Below are positions 6,494 through 14,123 of a stretch of 17,085 nt of DNA, in pieces (position 1 is the first letter of the stretch; the number at the start of each line of letters is the position of its first letter). This stretch comes from Propionibacterium sp. (GTDB taxonomy: Bacteria; Actinomycetota; Actinomycetes; Propionibacteriales; Propionibacteriaceae), in contig JALHFX010000071.1 in NCBI GenBank assembly GCA_022837595.1, positions 2,865 through 19,949 of the forward strand, written 5' to 3'. Made by a program: the position numbers and the translations under genes. The notes under the pieces were generated by a model. The model did no database searches, was not told the origin of the DNA, and was given only the letters and a program-made list of their open reading frames with translations.

Positions 6494-7647
6494 GTGAGTT
6501 CGCCGAACGTATCGATGCCCTGACCATTGACGACCTGGTGGCTGCGGGCAGTCTGAAATGGACGACCTATCCGGACGCCATCGGCGCTTGGGTGGCGGAG
6601 ATGGACTTCGGTATCGCCCCCCAGATCGCCGAGCAGCTGAGCGAGATGCTCTCCCTCCAGCAGACCGGCTATGCCCCGATGCGGTTGCGCACCGAGCTCA
6701 GACAGGCCACCGCAGAGTTCGTTGCCGGCAGATACGACTGGCAGCTTCCCCCCGAACAGATCTATTGGCTGCCGGACGTACTGACCGGATTAGCGATCGT
6801 GATGACTCAGTGGCTGCCACCACATTCGCGCATCGTCGTGCCCACACCCTGCTATATGCCGTTCGTCGATATGCCGACCACTTTCGGTCATCAGCGCATC
6901 GAACTGCCGATGGTCCGCGGCGAAAACAACTGGACGATGGACCTTGACGCGCTTGCACGGGAGTTCGACGCCGGCGCCAAGCTCTTGTTGTTGTGTAATC
7001 CGCATAACCCGATCGGTAAGGCCTTCGAACGTGCCGAATTGGAGGCGATCTGCCAGATCGTTGAAGAACACGAAGGGCTGGTCTTCAGCGACGAGATCCA
7101 CGCACCTCTCAGCTATCCGGGCATACAGCATGTCCCCTATGCGAGCATCAACGAATCGGCCGCCGCTCACACCATCACAGCGATGTCGGCGTCCAAATCA
7201 TTCAATCTGGCGGGCCTGAAATGTGCGCAGCTGATACTCACCAACCCCGAGCATCAGCGCTTCTTCAGCGCCCAAGGTCATGGCTTGCCCTACGAGTCGT
7301 CCCCCTTCGGTATGGCGGCCAATATCACCGCCTTCCGGGACGGCGGACCTTGGTTCGCCGAGACCCTTCAATACTTGAACGAGAACCGGAAACTGTTCGG
7401 ATCGATGCTCGCAGAGCTATTGCCCGAGGTGGGGTATATCGAGCCGCAGGCGTCCTTTCTAGCCTGGCTTGACTGCCGCGAGCTCGGGTTGTCCGACCCT
7501 CGTCGCCACTTTCTGGAAGCCGGAGTGGCGCTGACCGATGGTGCCGAATGCGGCGTCGCTGGGCGAGGTCATGTCCGGTTCAATTTTGCATTGCCACGCG
7601 CGATCATGCAGCGGGCGATCGAGAAGATGGCTGCGTCACTGGGTTGA
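6490..7647 (+). CDS. MalY/PatB-type PLP-dependent aminotransferase or C-S beta-lyase
   Basis: 385 residues, fold-type I PLP enzyme. Visible are VAEMDFGIAP and TGYAP near the N-terminus (typical of the MalY/PatB branch), LLLCNPHNPIGK (167-177), FSDEIHAPLSYPG (199-211), and the PLP lysine Lys236 in AMSASKSFNLAGLK. The branch includes cystathionine beta-lyases that release homocysteine, pyruvate and ammonia, and enzymes called only aminotransferases; these cannot be separated here. The ATG overlaps the methylase stop by 4 bases, implying translational coupling. The frame stays open far upstream within the methylase gene, but the overlap and the MalY N-terminus set the start. Confidence 0.92.
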   Translation: MSEFAERIDALTIDDLVAAGSLKWTTYPDAIGAWVAEMDFGIAPQIAEQLSEMLSLQQTGYAPMRLRTELRQATAEFVAGRYDWQLPPEQIYWLPDVLTGLAIVMTQWLPPHSRIVVPTPCYMPFVDMPTTFGHQRIELPMVRGENNWTMDLDALAREFDAGAKLLLLCNPHNPIGKAFERAELEAICQIVEEHEGLVFSDEIHAPLSYPGIQHVPYASINESAAAHTITAMSASKSFNLAGLKCAQLILTNPEHQRFFSAQGHGLPYESSPFGMAANITAFRDGGPWFAETLQYLNENRKLFGSMLAELLPEVGYIEPQASFLAWLDCRELGLSDPRRHFLEAGVALTDGAECGVAGRGHVRFNFALPRAIMQRAIEKMAASLG

Positions 7648-7674
7648 ACGAGGCCCGGCCGGCCGTTGACGGGT

Positions 7675-8274
7675 TCAGCCTTCGCCCGCGCCTCCACGCA
7701 CATAGACCTCGGCGTTATTGCCACCGAAGCAGTAGCCCAGGTCGGGGGAAGCCAACTGACAGGTCATCGTATAGGTCTGACCAGTGGTAGGGCTATCCAC
7801 TTGATAGGTGCCCGGTCCGAAGGTTGACCAGACATCGGAGATGACTTCCGCGAAGGCACAACTGGTCACCTGGTTCACTGCGCTCCGGTTGTCGCACAAC
7901 GACATTCCCTCGGGTGGCCATGCTAGGTTTTCGGCGCTAGTGGGGGTAGGGGACGAGGCCCGCGCGGTGGGGCGCGAAGTACCCCCAGTGCTCTGGGGTG
8001 GTACGGTCACCGTCACGGTCGGCGCATCAGGCGCCGCGGTATTCGGAATGGCCCCGGAACTTTGAGCCGACGTGGGCGATGGCGTCGCGGTGCGATCGGT
8101 GCTGAATGGTCGGAATACCAAGATCAGTCCCGCGATGACCACTAGCAGCAGCCCGATCATGATCATCATGATCACCTTGCGGGCGAAGTCAGGATCCCGA
8201 CCGTTGCGCCGTTCGCCGGGCCTCGGTGGTGGGCCGGCGGGTGGATACCCCGGTTGGTCGGGAGCGTACGTCAT
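7675..8274 (-). CDS. Small membrane-anchored protein with four-Cys extracytoplasmic domain
   Basis: 199 residues. A Pro/Gly-rich cytoplasmic start (about 1-30) leads to one transmembrane helix at about 33-54, a Ser/Thr/Pro-rich linker at about 60-115, and a compact outer domain with four cysteines (127, 139, 172, 182) in the contexts LCDNR, TSCAFA, MTCQ and YCFGG, suggesting two disulfides. The CDN...TSCAFA pattern recurs in actinobacterial exported proteins of unknown role, as I remember it. It converges on the MalY-like gene with a 27-base gap. The ATG at 8274 lies 8 bases after a minus-strand TATTAT. No function can be assigned. Confidence 0.8.
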   Translation of the reverse strand: MTYAPDQPGYPPAGPPPRPGERRNGRDPDFARKVIMMIMIGLLLVVIAGLILVFRPFSTDRTATPSPTSAQSSGAIPNTAAPDAPTVTVTVPPQSTGGTSRPTARASSPTPTSAENLAWPPEGMSLCDNRSAVNQVTSCAFAEVISDVWSTFGPGTYQVDSPTTGQTYTMTCQLASPDLGYCFGGNNAEVYVRGGAGEG

Positions 8275-8282
8275 ACTGCGAG

Positions 8283-8288
8283 ATAATA
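8283..8288 (-). promoter_or_regulatory. Candidate -10 hexamer, leaderless type
   Basis: On the minus strand TATTAT is followed by 8 bases and the ATG at 8274. No -35 box is recognisable at normal spacing. Confidence 0.4.
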
Positions 8289-8403
8289 GTTCGGCTCAGA
8301 GTCCCGCGGATCTCACGAAACGCCTGCACGCCGTGCCAATTGTGTGCTGACTATTGGGGCCGCTGGCGCGACTGAGCTGATTGAATGGCAGGTGGAGGCA
8401 GAA

Positions 8404-9453
8404 ATGGAAGAGTTGCGTTTAGTCATTGCCAAGTCGCTTGCCGACGAGTACGTCGAGCGGTTGAAATCGGCTGACCCGCGGGTCGTGGTCAGCTATGAGC
8501 CGGAACTGCTGGCACCGATGCGCTGGCCGTCCGATCACCGCGGCGATCCGAATTTCACACGCACGCCTGAGCAGCAGGCCCGCTTCGACCGACTACTCGC
8601 TGACGCTGACATCCTTTATAGTTTCCCGAACACCGATCCTGCAGAGCTCGCGCGTGTCGTGCACACCAATCCGAAGCTGAAATGGGTGCACATCATGGCC
8701 GCTGGCGGAGGCTCGGCGGTGAAGGCCGCCAAACTGAGCGACGACGAGCTGAAACGGGTCGTCTTCACGACCTCCGCCGGGGTCCACGCAGGAACACTCG
8801 CGGAGTTCGCGCTCTTCGGTGTGCTGGCGGGAGCGAAAGAACTCCCCAGGTTGGAGACCGACAAGAAACGCCATCACTGGCCTACCTCGCGCAGGACGAT
8901 GGGCATGGTCTCCGAGATGACCATCGTGGTCGTCGGAATGGGTGCCATCGGTCAAGAATGCGCCAAGCGTTTCGCGGACCTCGGTGCCAGGGTTATCGGT
9001 GTGAACCGCTCGATCAAGCCGGTCGATGCAGTCGAGATGCTGTACACCTCCGACCAGATCATCGAGGCAGCCAGCGGCGCCGACGCCTTGGTGAACGCGT
9101 TGCCAGGTGCCGTCGGTACCGAAGGATTGATTAGTCGCGAGGTTCTTGAGGCGCTCGCCCCGGGGGCGATCATCGCCAGCGTAGGCCGCGGGCAGTGTAT
9201 CGACGAACCGGCCATGATCGAACTCCTCGGGTCGGGACAGCTGGGATTCGCGGCACTCGACGTCGTCGAAACCGAACCACTGCCTTCCGATAACCCGTTG
9301 TGGGATTTGCCCAATGTGGTGATCTCTCCGCACACCGCGGCGAACTCTGCCAAGGAGGATTCGCGCATCGTGGATCTCTTCCTTGAAAATCTCAAGGGCT
9401 TCCTCGACGGGCAGAAGATGCGTAACGTGGTGAATACCGAACTCTTCTACTGA
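8404..9453 (+). CDS. D-isomer-specific 2-hydroxyacid dehydrogenase family protein
   Basis: 349 residues. The Rossmann nucleotide-binding motif VVGMGAIGQE lies at about 176-185. The catalytic triad of the family is complete: Arg262 (ASVGRGQ), Glu289 (DVVETEPLP) and His310 (ISPHTAA). The enzyme reduces a 2-keto acid to a D-2-hydroxy acid, or the reverse, with NAD(P)H; the substrate cannot be told. After the Rossmann strand an Asn-Arg pair (VNRS, 200-203) takes the place where an acidic residue would favour NAD, so NADP may be used. The start at 8404 is supported by GGAGG at 8394-8398; the frame extends 20 codons further upstream without support. It is divergent from the four-Cys protein and appears to be monocistronic or joined to the gene at 9488. 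Confidence 0.93.
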   Translation: MEELRLVIAKSLADEYVERLKSADPRVVVSYEPELLAPMRWPSDHRGDPNFTRTPEQQARFDRLLADADILYSFPNTDPAELARVVHTNPKLKWVHIMAAGGGSAVKAAKLSDDELKRVVFTTSAGVHAGTLAEFALFGVLAGAKELPRLETDKKRHHWPTSRRTMGMVSEMTIVVVGMGAIGQECAKRFADLGARVIGVNRSIKPVDAVEMLYTSDQIIEAASGADALVNALPGAVGTEGLISREVLEALAPGAIIASVGRGQCIDEPAMIELLGSGQLGFAALDVVETEPLPSDNPLWDLPNVVISPHTAANSAKEDSRIVDLFLENLKGFLDGQKMRNVVNTELFY

Positions 9454-9487
9454 TGTTGTTCAAGACCGATCCATTGAGGACCCTTCC

Positions 9488-10108
9488 GTGAGCGCTGCAC
9501 CTGTCGGCTCCGGTGATCCCACACCCCCGGGATATCCGGAGGTGTCGGTCCCGAGGGCTGTTCCCACGCCGGTTGACGTCGGCATGCTGGTCAGCTATAG
9601 CCCTGTCGCGATGGCCAAACGAGCGGCAGGCATCCGCAAACGGCTTGATCGCACCGCGATCTTCAGCATCTTCAGTCTGCTGATCACTGGTGCGTTCTAC
9701 TATTTCTTCCGGCCTGAGCCCACCACGGTCTTTTTCTGGCTGCTGGTGGCCAACGCGGTCTACACGGTGACCAGGGTCATCGTCTTATTCGTCCAACTGA
9801 AACGAGCGCGCAAGGCGACCGCTCAGGTACCCCTGGGGCCGGCTTTCCAGATCGACGATGAAGGTCTGGTGGCTTCGACGGTTCCCGAAGGCGAGCGGAT
9901 CGGATGGGAGCAGGTCGTATCGGTCGCCGGAGTGAACAAGGTCTTCAGCCCGGGGCCACGGATCGAGATCAGGTGGGATACCGACCGGAGTTGGTCGGTG
10001 CCCATCATCGTGTTGGATGCGCCGGTGAGTTCGATCGACTCCGCATTGCGGGCGTTCTCGCTGGGACGATTCGGTCTGGATCTCAGTTCAGTGGATGACA
10101 TTTGGTGA
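9488..10108 (+). CDS. Unrecognised protein with two membrane helices
   Basis: 206 residues, not assigned to a family. A Pro-rich N-terminus (about 1-30) is followed by a short basic stretch, two transmembrane helices at about 57-74 and 79-103, another basic stretch (QLKRARKA), and a soluble C-terminal half. That half begins FQIDDEGLVAST and continues with alternating strands (RIGWEQVVSVAG, RIEIRW, SVPIIVL). The plan resembles YcxB-like or PH-like bacterial membrane proteins in outline only. GTG at 9488 is preceded by GAGGA at 9476-9480 with a 7-base spacer. It follows the dehydrogenase by 34 bases in the same direction, so co-transcription is possible. Confidence 0.75.
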   Translation: MSAAPVGSGDPTPPGYPEVSVPRAVPTPVDVGMLVSYSPVAMAKRAAGIRKRLDRTAIFSIFSLLITGAFYYFFRPEPTTVFFWLLVANAVYTVTRVIVLFVQLKRARKATAQVPLGPAFQIDDEGLVASTVPEGERIGWEQVVSVAGVNKVFSPGPRIEIRWDTDRSWSVPIIVLDAPVSSIDSALRAFSLGRFGLDLSSVDDIW

Positions 10109-10150
10109 CTGCCCTGCCACTAGCGGCTTGAGTTTGACACAATAGTGGCC

Positions 10151-10184
10151 ACGGCAAATGCAGATCCACGGCAAATGCAGATCC
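10151..10184. repeat. 17-bp perfect tandem duplication in the aldolase leader
   Basis: The 17-base unit ACGGCAAATGCAGATCC occurs twice head to tail (10151-10167 and 10168-10184), followed by a third ACG. It lies 48-81 bases before the aldolase ATG. A TTGACA at 10134-10139 just upstream looks like a -35, but no -10 follows at normal spacing unless one is created within the repeat. Confidence 0.9.
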
Positions 10185-10231
10185 ACGAAGACTCGTGGCG
10201 ACTGCCGCGAGAACGACAGAAAGAAGCAAAT

Positions 10232-11246
10232 ATGCCTATCGCAAATCCTGAGGTCTACCAGGAGATGTTCGCCAAGGCCAAGGCTGGCGGTTACGCCTAC
10301 CCGGCTATCAACGTCACCTCATCGCAGACCGTGATCGCCGCTATCCAAGGCTTCGCCGAGGCCGGCTCGGACGGCATTATTCAGTTCTCCACCGGTGGCG
10401 CGGAATACGCCTCCGGATCGACCATCAAGGACATGGTCACTGGCGCGGTCGCGCTTGCCGAATTCGCTCGCGTCGTGGCGAAGAACTACCCGATCAATAT
10501 CGGTCTGCACACCGACCACTGCCAGAAGGAGAAGCTGGACAAGTACGTCAACCCGCTGATCGCTATCTCGCAGGAATCGCGGAGAAGACCCGCTGTTCAA
10601 CTCGCACATGTGGGACGGCTCGGCTGTACCGGTCGAGGAGAACTTGCAGATCGCCGAAGAACTGCTCTCCCGCACCTCGAAGGCCAAGCTGATCCTCGAG
10701 ATCGAGGTCGGCGCGGTCGGTGGTGAAGAAGACGGCGTCGTCGCCGAGATCAACGAGAAGCTTTACTCGACCGTAGCCGACGGTATGCGTACCCTCGAGG
10801 TTCTCGGCACCGGTGAGCAGGGCAAGTACATCACCGCTTTGACCTTCGGTAACGTGCACGGCGTCTACAAGCCCGGCAATGTCAAGCTGCGTCCTGCAGT
10901 GCTCAAGGAGATCCAGGATGCCTGTGGCGCCAAGTACGGCATCGACAAGCCCTTCGATCTGGTCTTCCACGGCGGCTCCGGTTCGACCGCGCAGGAGATC
11001 GCGGATGCAGTCAGCTACGGCGTCATCAAGATGAATATTGATACCGACACCCAGTACGCCTTCACCCGTCCGGTCGTCGACCACATGTTCAAGAACTACG
11101 AAGGCGTCTTGAAGATCGACGGCGAGGTCGGCAACAAGAAGCAGTACGATCCCCGCGCTTGGGGCAAGTCTGCTGAGGCCGGCATGGCAGCCCGCATCAT
11201 TGAGGCGTGCCAGCAGCTCGGATCGGCTGGTACGCACACCAACTGA
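10232..11246 (+). pseudogene. fba: Class II fructose-bisphosphate aldolase, frameshifted
   Basis: The intact enzyme splits fructose-1,6-bisphosphate into dihydroxyacetone phosphate and glyceraldehyde-3-phosphate using zinc. Codons from ATG 10232 (MPIANPEVYQEMF) match the mycobacterial-type FbaA through LHTDHCQKEKLDKYVNPLIAISQE, ending at 10576. From 10581 the match resumes one frame over (GEDPLFNSHMWDGSAVP) and runs to the stop at 11246. Four bases remain where the family has about four codons, so an 8-base loss fits; restoring it gives 340 residues, near the usual 340-345. The first frame alone stops at 10726. Asp95 and zinc ligand His96 are on the first part. The other metal and substrate residues (ILEIEVGAVGGEEDG, FGNVHGVYKPG, VFHGGSGS) are on the second, so neither part should work alone. 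It could be true decay or a sequence error. Confidence 0.9.
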
Positions 11247-11272
11247 GCCGAACCCGCTTCAATCTGAACGAC

Positions 11273-11320
11273 GAAAGGATCGGGCCGGACACCTTCCGAG
11301 GTGTCCGGCCCGATCCTTTC
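11273..11320. terminator. Bidirectional intrinsic terminator between fba and fructokinase
   Basis: A perfect 21-bp inverted repeat: GAAAGGATCGGGCCGGACACC at 11273-11293 and its complement at 11300-11320, with the 6-base loop TTCCGA. The outer part of the stem is A/T-rich, giving CCTTTC at the plus-strand end and the same on the minus strand. It lies 27 bases after the aldolase stop and 15 bases from the fructokinase stop, so it can serve both convergent genes. Confidence 0.88.
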
Positions 11321-11334
11321 ATAAGACGCGAACC

Positions 11335-12327
11335 TCAGCCCAAGAGCGGATTCGCAATGAGCACGCGCTTGATCTCGGCCCTGGTAGGTGAGTAGGCGCC
11401 GGATTGGCTGACCGTCAGACCGGAGGTGATGACTGCGCGATGAAGTGCTGTGCGCACTTCACTCCAGTCGGCAGCCCGCAAGCGGCGCTTGGCTTCAGCG
11501 CTGCCGAGCAACCCGGCGTCCAGAAGGCCGGAGAGTAGACCGGCCATGAAGGAATCACCCGCGCCGACACTGTCGGCGACCTCGATATTGAGCGGATCGA
11601 CCACCAGCATGTCACGGTCGCCGGAAAGCAGCGCATAGGCTCCCCACGGTCCGCGAGTGATGACGACGAGCCCAGGACCCAGCTTGACCCACTTCCGCAT
11701 GACCTGTTCAACGGGGGTATCTTCCCCATAGAGCCAGCCGAGGTCTTCGTCGCTGGCCTTCACGACATCGCTGAGTCCGATGATCTGTTCGATACGCTCC
11801 CGTACATCATCGGGCGACCCCATCAGCGCCGGACGCACATTCGGGTCGTAGCTGACCGTACCGTTGAGCGCCATCTTCTTCACCGCGGCTGCCACCTTCG
11901 AGCCGCCCGGTTCCAATGTTGCGGCGAAGCTGCCGGTGTGTAGATGCGCCAGCGCGGTGACCGGTGGCAAGGTCCCGATATCCCAGGTGAGATCGAAGTC
12001 GTAGAGGGCGTGGCCTTCTTCGTCCAGATGTGCATTAGCGATGCCAGTGTGTACGGCCTTATTGCTACCCGGCACGATGCCTACCGCATGCTCGGTGGCG
12101 TGCTCTTCAATGGCTCTGCCTCGTTCGTCATCACCCCACCAGGAGGCGATCAGTGTGCTGTGCCCGAGCGCGGCGAGCCCACATGCCACATTGAGCGGGC
12201 TACCTCCAACATGCTCGGAAAGTACCTGGCCATCGCGGATGATGATGTCAACCAGTGCCTCGCCGAGACACAAGACCGGGGTTTCAGTCCGGATCGCCGC
12301 GCTGGAATCGTCGGTTGGATTGCTCAT
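11335..12327 (-). CDS. Fructokinase, PfkB/ribokinase family (EC 2.7.1.4)
   Basis: 330 residues. The N-terminal block LCLGEALVDII and GGSPLNVACGLAALG (41-55) and the C-terminal ATP-site motif DSVGAGDSFMAGLL (catalytic base Asp258) define a PfkB-family sugar kinase. GEALVD and GGSPLNVA are usual in fructokinases. The expected reaction is fructose plus ATP to fructose-6-phosphate in the cytoplasm. The gene lies 23 bases after the MFS sugar porter, with GGAG before its ATG, so uptake and phosphorylation are probably co-transcribed. The paired aldolase gene across the terminator is broken, which matters for the path beyond fructose-1,6-bisphosphate. Other PfkB substrates such as 2-keto-3-deoxygluconate are less likely. 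Confidence 0.9.
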   Translation of the reverse strand: MSNPTDDSSAAIRTETPVLCLGEALVDIIIRDGQVLSEHVGGSPLNVACGLAALGHSTLIASWWGDDERGRAIEEHATEHAVGIVPGSNKAVHTGIANAHLDEEGHALYDFDLTWDIGTLPPVTALAHLHTGSFAATLEPGGSKVAAAVKKMALNGTVSYDPNVRPALMGSPDDVRERIEQIIGLSDVVKASDEDLGWLYGEDTPVEQVMRKWVKLGPGLVVITRGPWGAYALLSGDRDMLVVDPLNIEVADSVGAGDSFMAGLLSGLLDAGLLGSAEAKRRLRAADWSEVRTALHRAVITSGLTVSQSGAYSPTRAEIKRVLIANPLLG

Positions 12328-12350
12328 GACACTCCTTTATGTCAGGACGG

Positions 12351-13757
12351 TTATTGCTCAAGGCCGAGTTTGGCCGCCATCTCCTCAAGAGGAACTCCCT
12401 TGGTCTCCGGCATTACCTTTAGCACCCAGACCAGCTGGCCGCACATGAAGACGAAGAAGATGGCGAATGCGATGCCGCCACCAAGCTTATCGATGACTGG
12501 TGGGAACGCATAGGTGGTAGCCGCAGCGAACGTCCAGTGGGTCAGGCTGCCGAACGACTGCCCGCGGCCGCGAACTCGGTTGGGGAAGATCTCCGAGATG
12601 AACACCCAGATCACCGAGCCCTGCCCGAAGGCATGCGCGGCGATGAAGACCAGCAGGCCGACCAGCACCAACATCGAGGAGGTCGCGTTGTAGTGGCCCT
12701 GGTAGCGGAACATGATGATGGTCAAGAAACCGAGGCTGATCAAGTAGCCGATGGAGCCAACGATCATCAGTGAGCGGCGTCCGATGCGATCGATGACGGT
12801 CAGTGCGGTCATCGTGGCGACCAGGTTCATGAAGCCCACCGCGACGCTCATCAGATATGAAGCGTTGTCGGAGGCACCTGCCTGCTGCATGACGACCGGT
12901 GCATAGTAGAGGATCGCGTTTACACCGGAGAGTTGGTTGAACATAGCGATTGCGAAGGCCAAAAGGATCACCTTGCGGTAGCGCTTGGTGAAGAACGGCA
13001 CCTTGGTGGCACGTGCTTCGGCGTCCTGCACGAGCTGAGCGCGGATCTCCGCGACCTGAATGTCGGATTCTTCCTGGGTACGGCAGAGCTGTCGGCTGGT
13101 CCGGACGGCCTCTTCCTCGCGACCGTGGGCCATCAGCCAGCGTGGTGTCTCCGGAACAGTCAGCAGGAGCAGGACGAAGATGACCGCGGGAGCCGCCATC
13201 ACTCCGAGCATCCAGCGCCACGCAATTGGCTCGGGAGCGATCTGGCGGATGATGAAGTTGCTCAGATAGGCCAGCAGGATGCCGAGCACGATATTGAACT
13301 GGACCAGGCCGACGAGGCGCCCGCGTTGGGCGGGCGGAGCGATCTCGGCAGTATAGATCGGGGCGCAAACGCTCGACATACCGACCCCGACCCCGCCGAG
13401 GAAACGGAAGAACATGAAGACGTTGTGCCCCAGCGCTCCTTCGGGGGCCAATGCGGTTCCCAGCGCACCAAGGATGTAGAAGGCGCCGATGACGAAGAGC
13501 ATGTTTCGGCGGCCGTACTTGTCGGCGAGCTGGCCCGAGAACAGGGCGCCGAGGATGGTCCCGATGGTTGCGATCGCGACGGTGAAGCCGAGGCCGCTCG
13601 AACTGAGTTCGTAGACCCGCTGCAATGAGGTCGTGGTCCCAGAGATGACGGCGGTGTCGAAGCCAAAGATCAGACCACCGAGGGAAGCAACGATGGCGCT
13701 GCGAATGACCAGGGAGTTGGCTCCCGAACTCTTCTGGGGCGTAGCGGTATTTGACAT
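12351..13757 (-). CDS. MFS sugar porter (sugar:H+ symporter family)
   Basis: 468 residues with about 12 membrane helices. Sugar-porter signatures are present in order: GLIFGFDTAVISG in helix 1, DKYGRRN in the first cytoplasmic loop, APPAQRGRLVGLVQ after helix 4, VPETPRWLMAHGR before the central loop, QLSGVNAILYYAP in helix 7, DRIGRRS in the 8-9 loop, and the terminal PETKGVPLEEM. It belongs with XylE, GalP, GlcP and AraE-like importers. Linkage to fructokinase suggests fructose, but the xylose operon 7 kb away has no transporter in the window, so xylose is an alternative. The ATG at 13757 has an AAGGAA ribosome-binding site. A LacI-type palindrome lies 64-79 bases upstream. Confidence 0.93.
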   Translation of the reverse strand: MSNTATPQKSSGANSLVIRSAIVASLGGLIFGFDTAVISGTTTSLQRVYELSSSGLGFTVAIATIGTILGALFSGQLADKYGRRNMLFVIGAFYILGALGTALAPEGALGHNVFMFFRFLGGVGVGMSSVCAPIYTAEIAPPAQRGRLVGLVQFNIVLGILLAYLSNFIIRQIAPEPIAWRWMLGVMAAPAVIFVLLLLTVPETPRWLMAHGREEEAVRTSRQLCRTQEESDIQVAEIRAQLVQDAEARATKVPFFTKRYRKVILLAFAIAMFNQLSGVNAILYYAPVVMQQAGASDNASYLMSVAVGFMNLVATMTALTVIDRIGRRSLMIVGSIGYLISLGFLTIIMFRYQGHYNATSSMLVLVGLLVFIAAHAFGQGSVIWVFISEIFPNRVRGRGQSFGSLTHWTFAAATTYAFPPVIDKLGGGIAFAIFFVFMCGQLVWVLKVMPETKGVPLEEMAAKLGLEQ

Positions 13758-13820
13758 TGGGTGTTCCTTGTCTGGGGTGAAGATGCTGACTGCGGTGCGA
13801 CTCGCCTGTGGCCAGGCTGT

Positions 13821-13836
13821 GCTACAACGTTGTTGC
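13821..13836. promoter_or_regulatory. LacI-family-type operator upstream of the sugar porter
   Basis: GCTACAACGTTGTTGC has a perfect 10-bp palindromic core (ACAACGTTGT, 13824-13833), extended on both sides by GC pairs. The central CG inside AACGTT is typical of LacI/GalR-family operators. It lies 64 bases upstream of the porter ATG. No LacI-type regulator gene is in the window. Confidence 0.5.
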
Positions 13837-13929
13837 TAGAAGCGAAACTACGCCCAGAGCCAGCCGCGCGGCAAGCGTTCCACAAAACTGCGTGAGTCGG
13901 GATCGCTGACCGGCGGCTGGCCCGCGCGG

Positions 13930-14113
13930 CTACCTGCGGATGCTGCGGATCGTCGCAATCACCAATCCGCCGATGATTGCAAATGCGAAGGACATCAGGA
14001 AGATAGCGGAAAACGCCAAAATGCGGATCGCGACGGTCGCCAGTACCGGGCGATCGCGTGGGTCAGGGTATTGCCGAGGTTGTAGACGCCGAGGAAGAAG
14101 GCGATGCGCGACT
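13930..14113 (-). pseudogene. Remnant of a membrane protein, C-terminal piece
   Basis: On the minus strand, one frame gives SRIAFFLGVYNLGNTLTHAI just after the TetR gene. A neighbouring frame gives LATVAIRILAFSAIFLMSFA, continuing AIIGGLVIATIRSIRR and a TAG stop at 13930-13932. Joined by a single frame change near 14040-14060 these would form about 60 residues with two hydrophobic helices and a basic C-terminal tail, like the end of an integral membrane protein. No start codon with a ribosome-binding site precedes it. I do not recognise the family. It lies downstream of the TetR gene in the same direction, so it may be the rest of a former operon member. Confidence 0.4.
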
Positions 14114-14123
14114 GAACTCTACT

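Noticed and set aside
7648..7674. GGCCGGCC palindrome between convergent genes as a terminator
   Set aside because: The self-complementary stretch is too short and leaves no loop, so it is not a convincing hairpin.
10134..10139. TTGACA as a -35 box for the aldolase
   Set aside because: No TANNNT hexamer lies 16-19 bp downstream, so a promoter was not called; it is only mentioned with the tandem repeat.
10608..11246. An independent gene starting at the ATG at 10608
   Set aside because: The ATG is the internal Met of the conserved HMWDGS motif of aldolase and has no ribosome-binding site. The sequence in the same frame just before it is also aldolase, so this is the second half of a broken gene.
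12933..13628. A 231-residue plus-strand frame opposite the sugar porter
   Set aside because: Its composition is acidic and repetitive, as expected for the antisense of membrane-protein codons, and there is no ribosome-binding site or family likeness.
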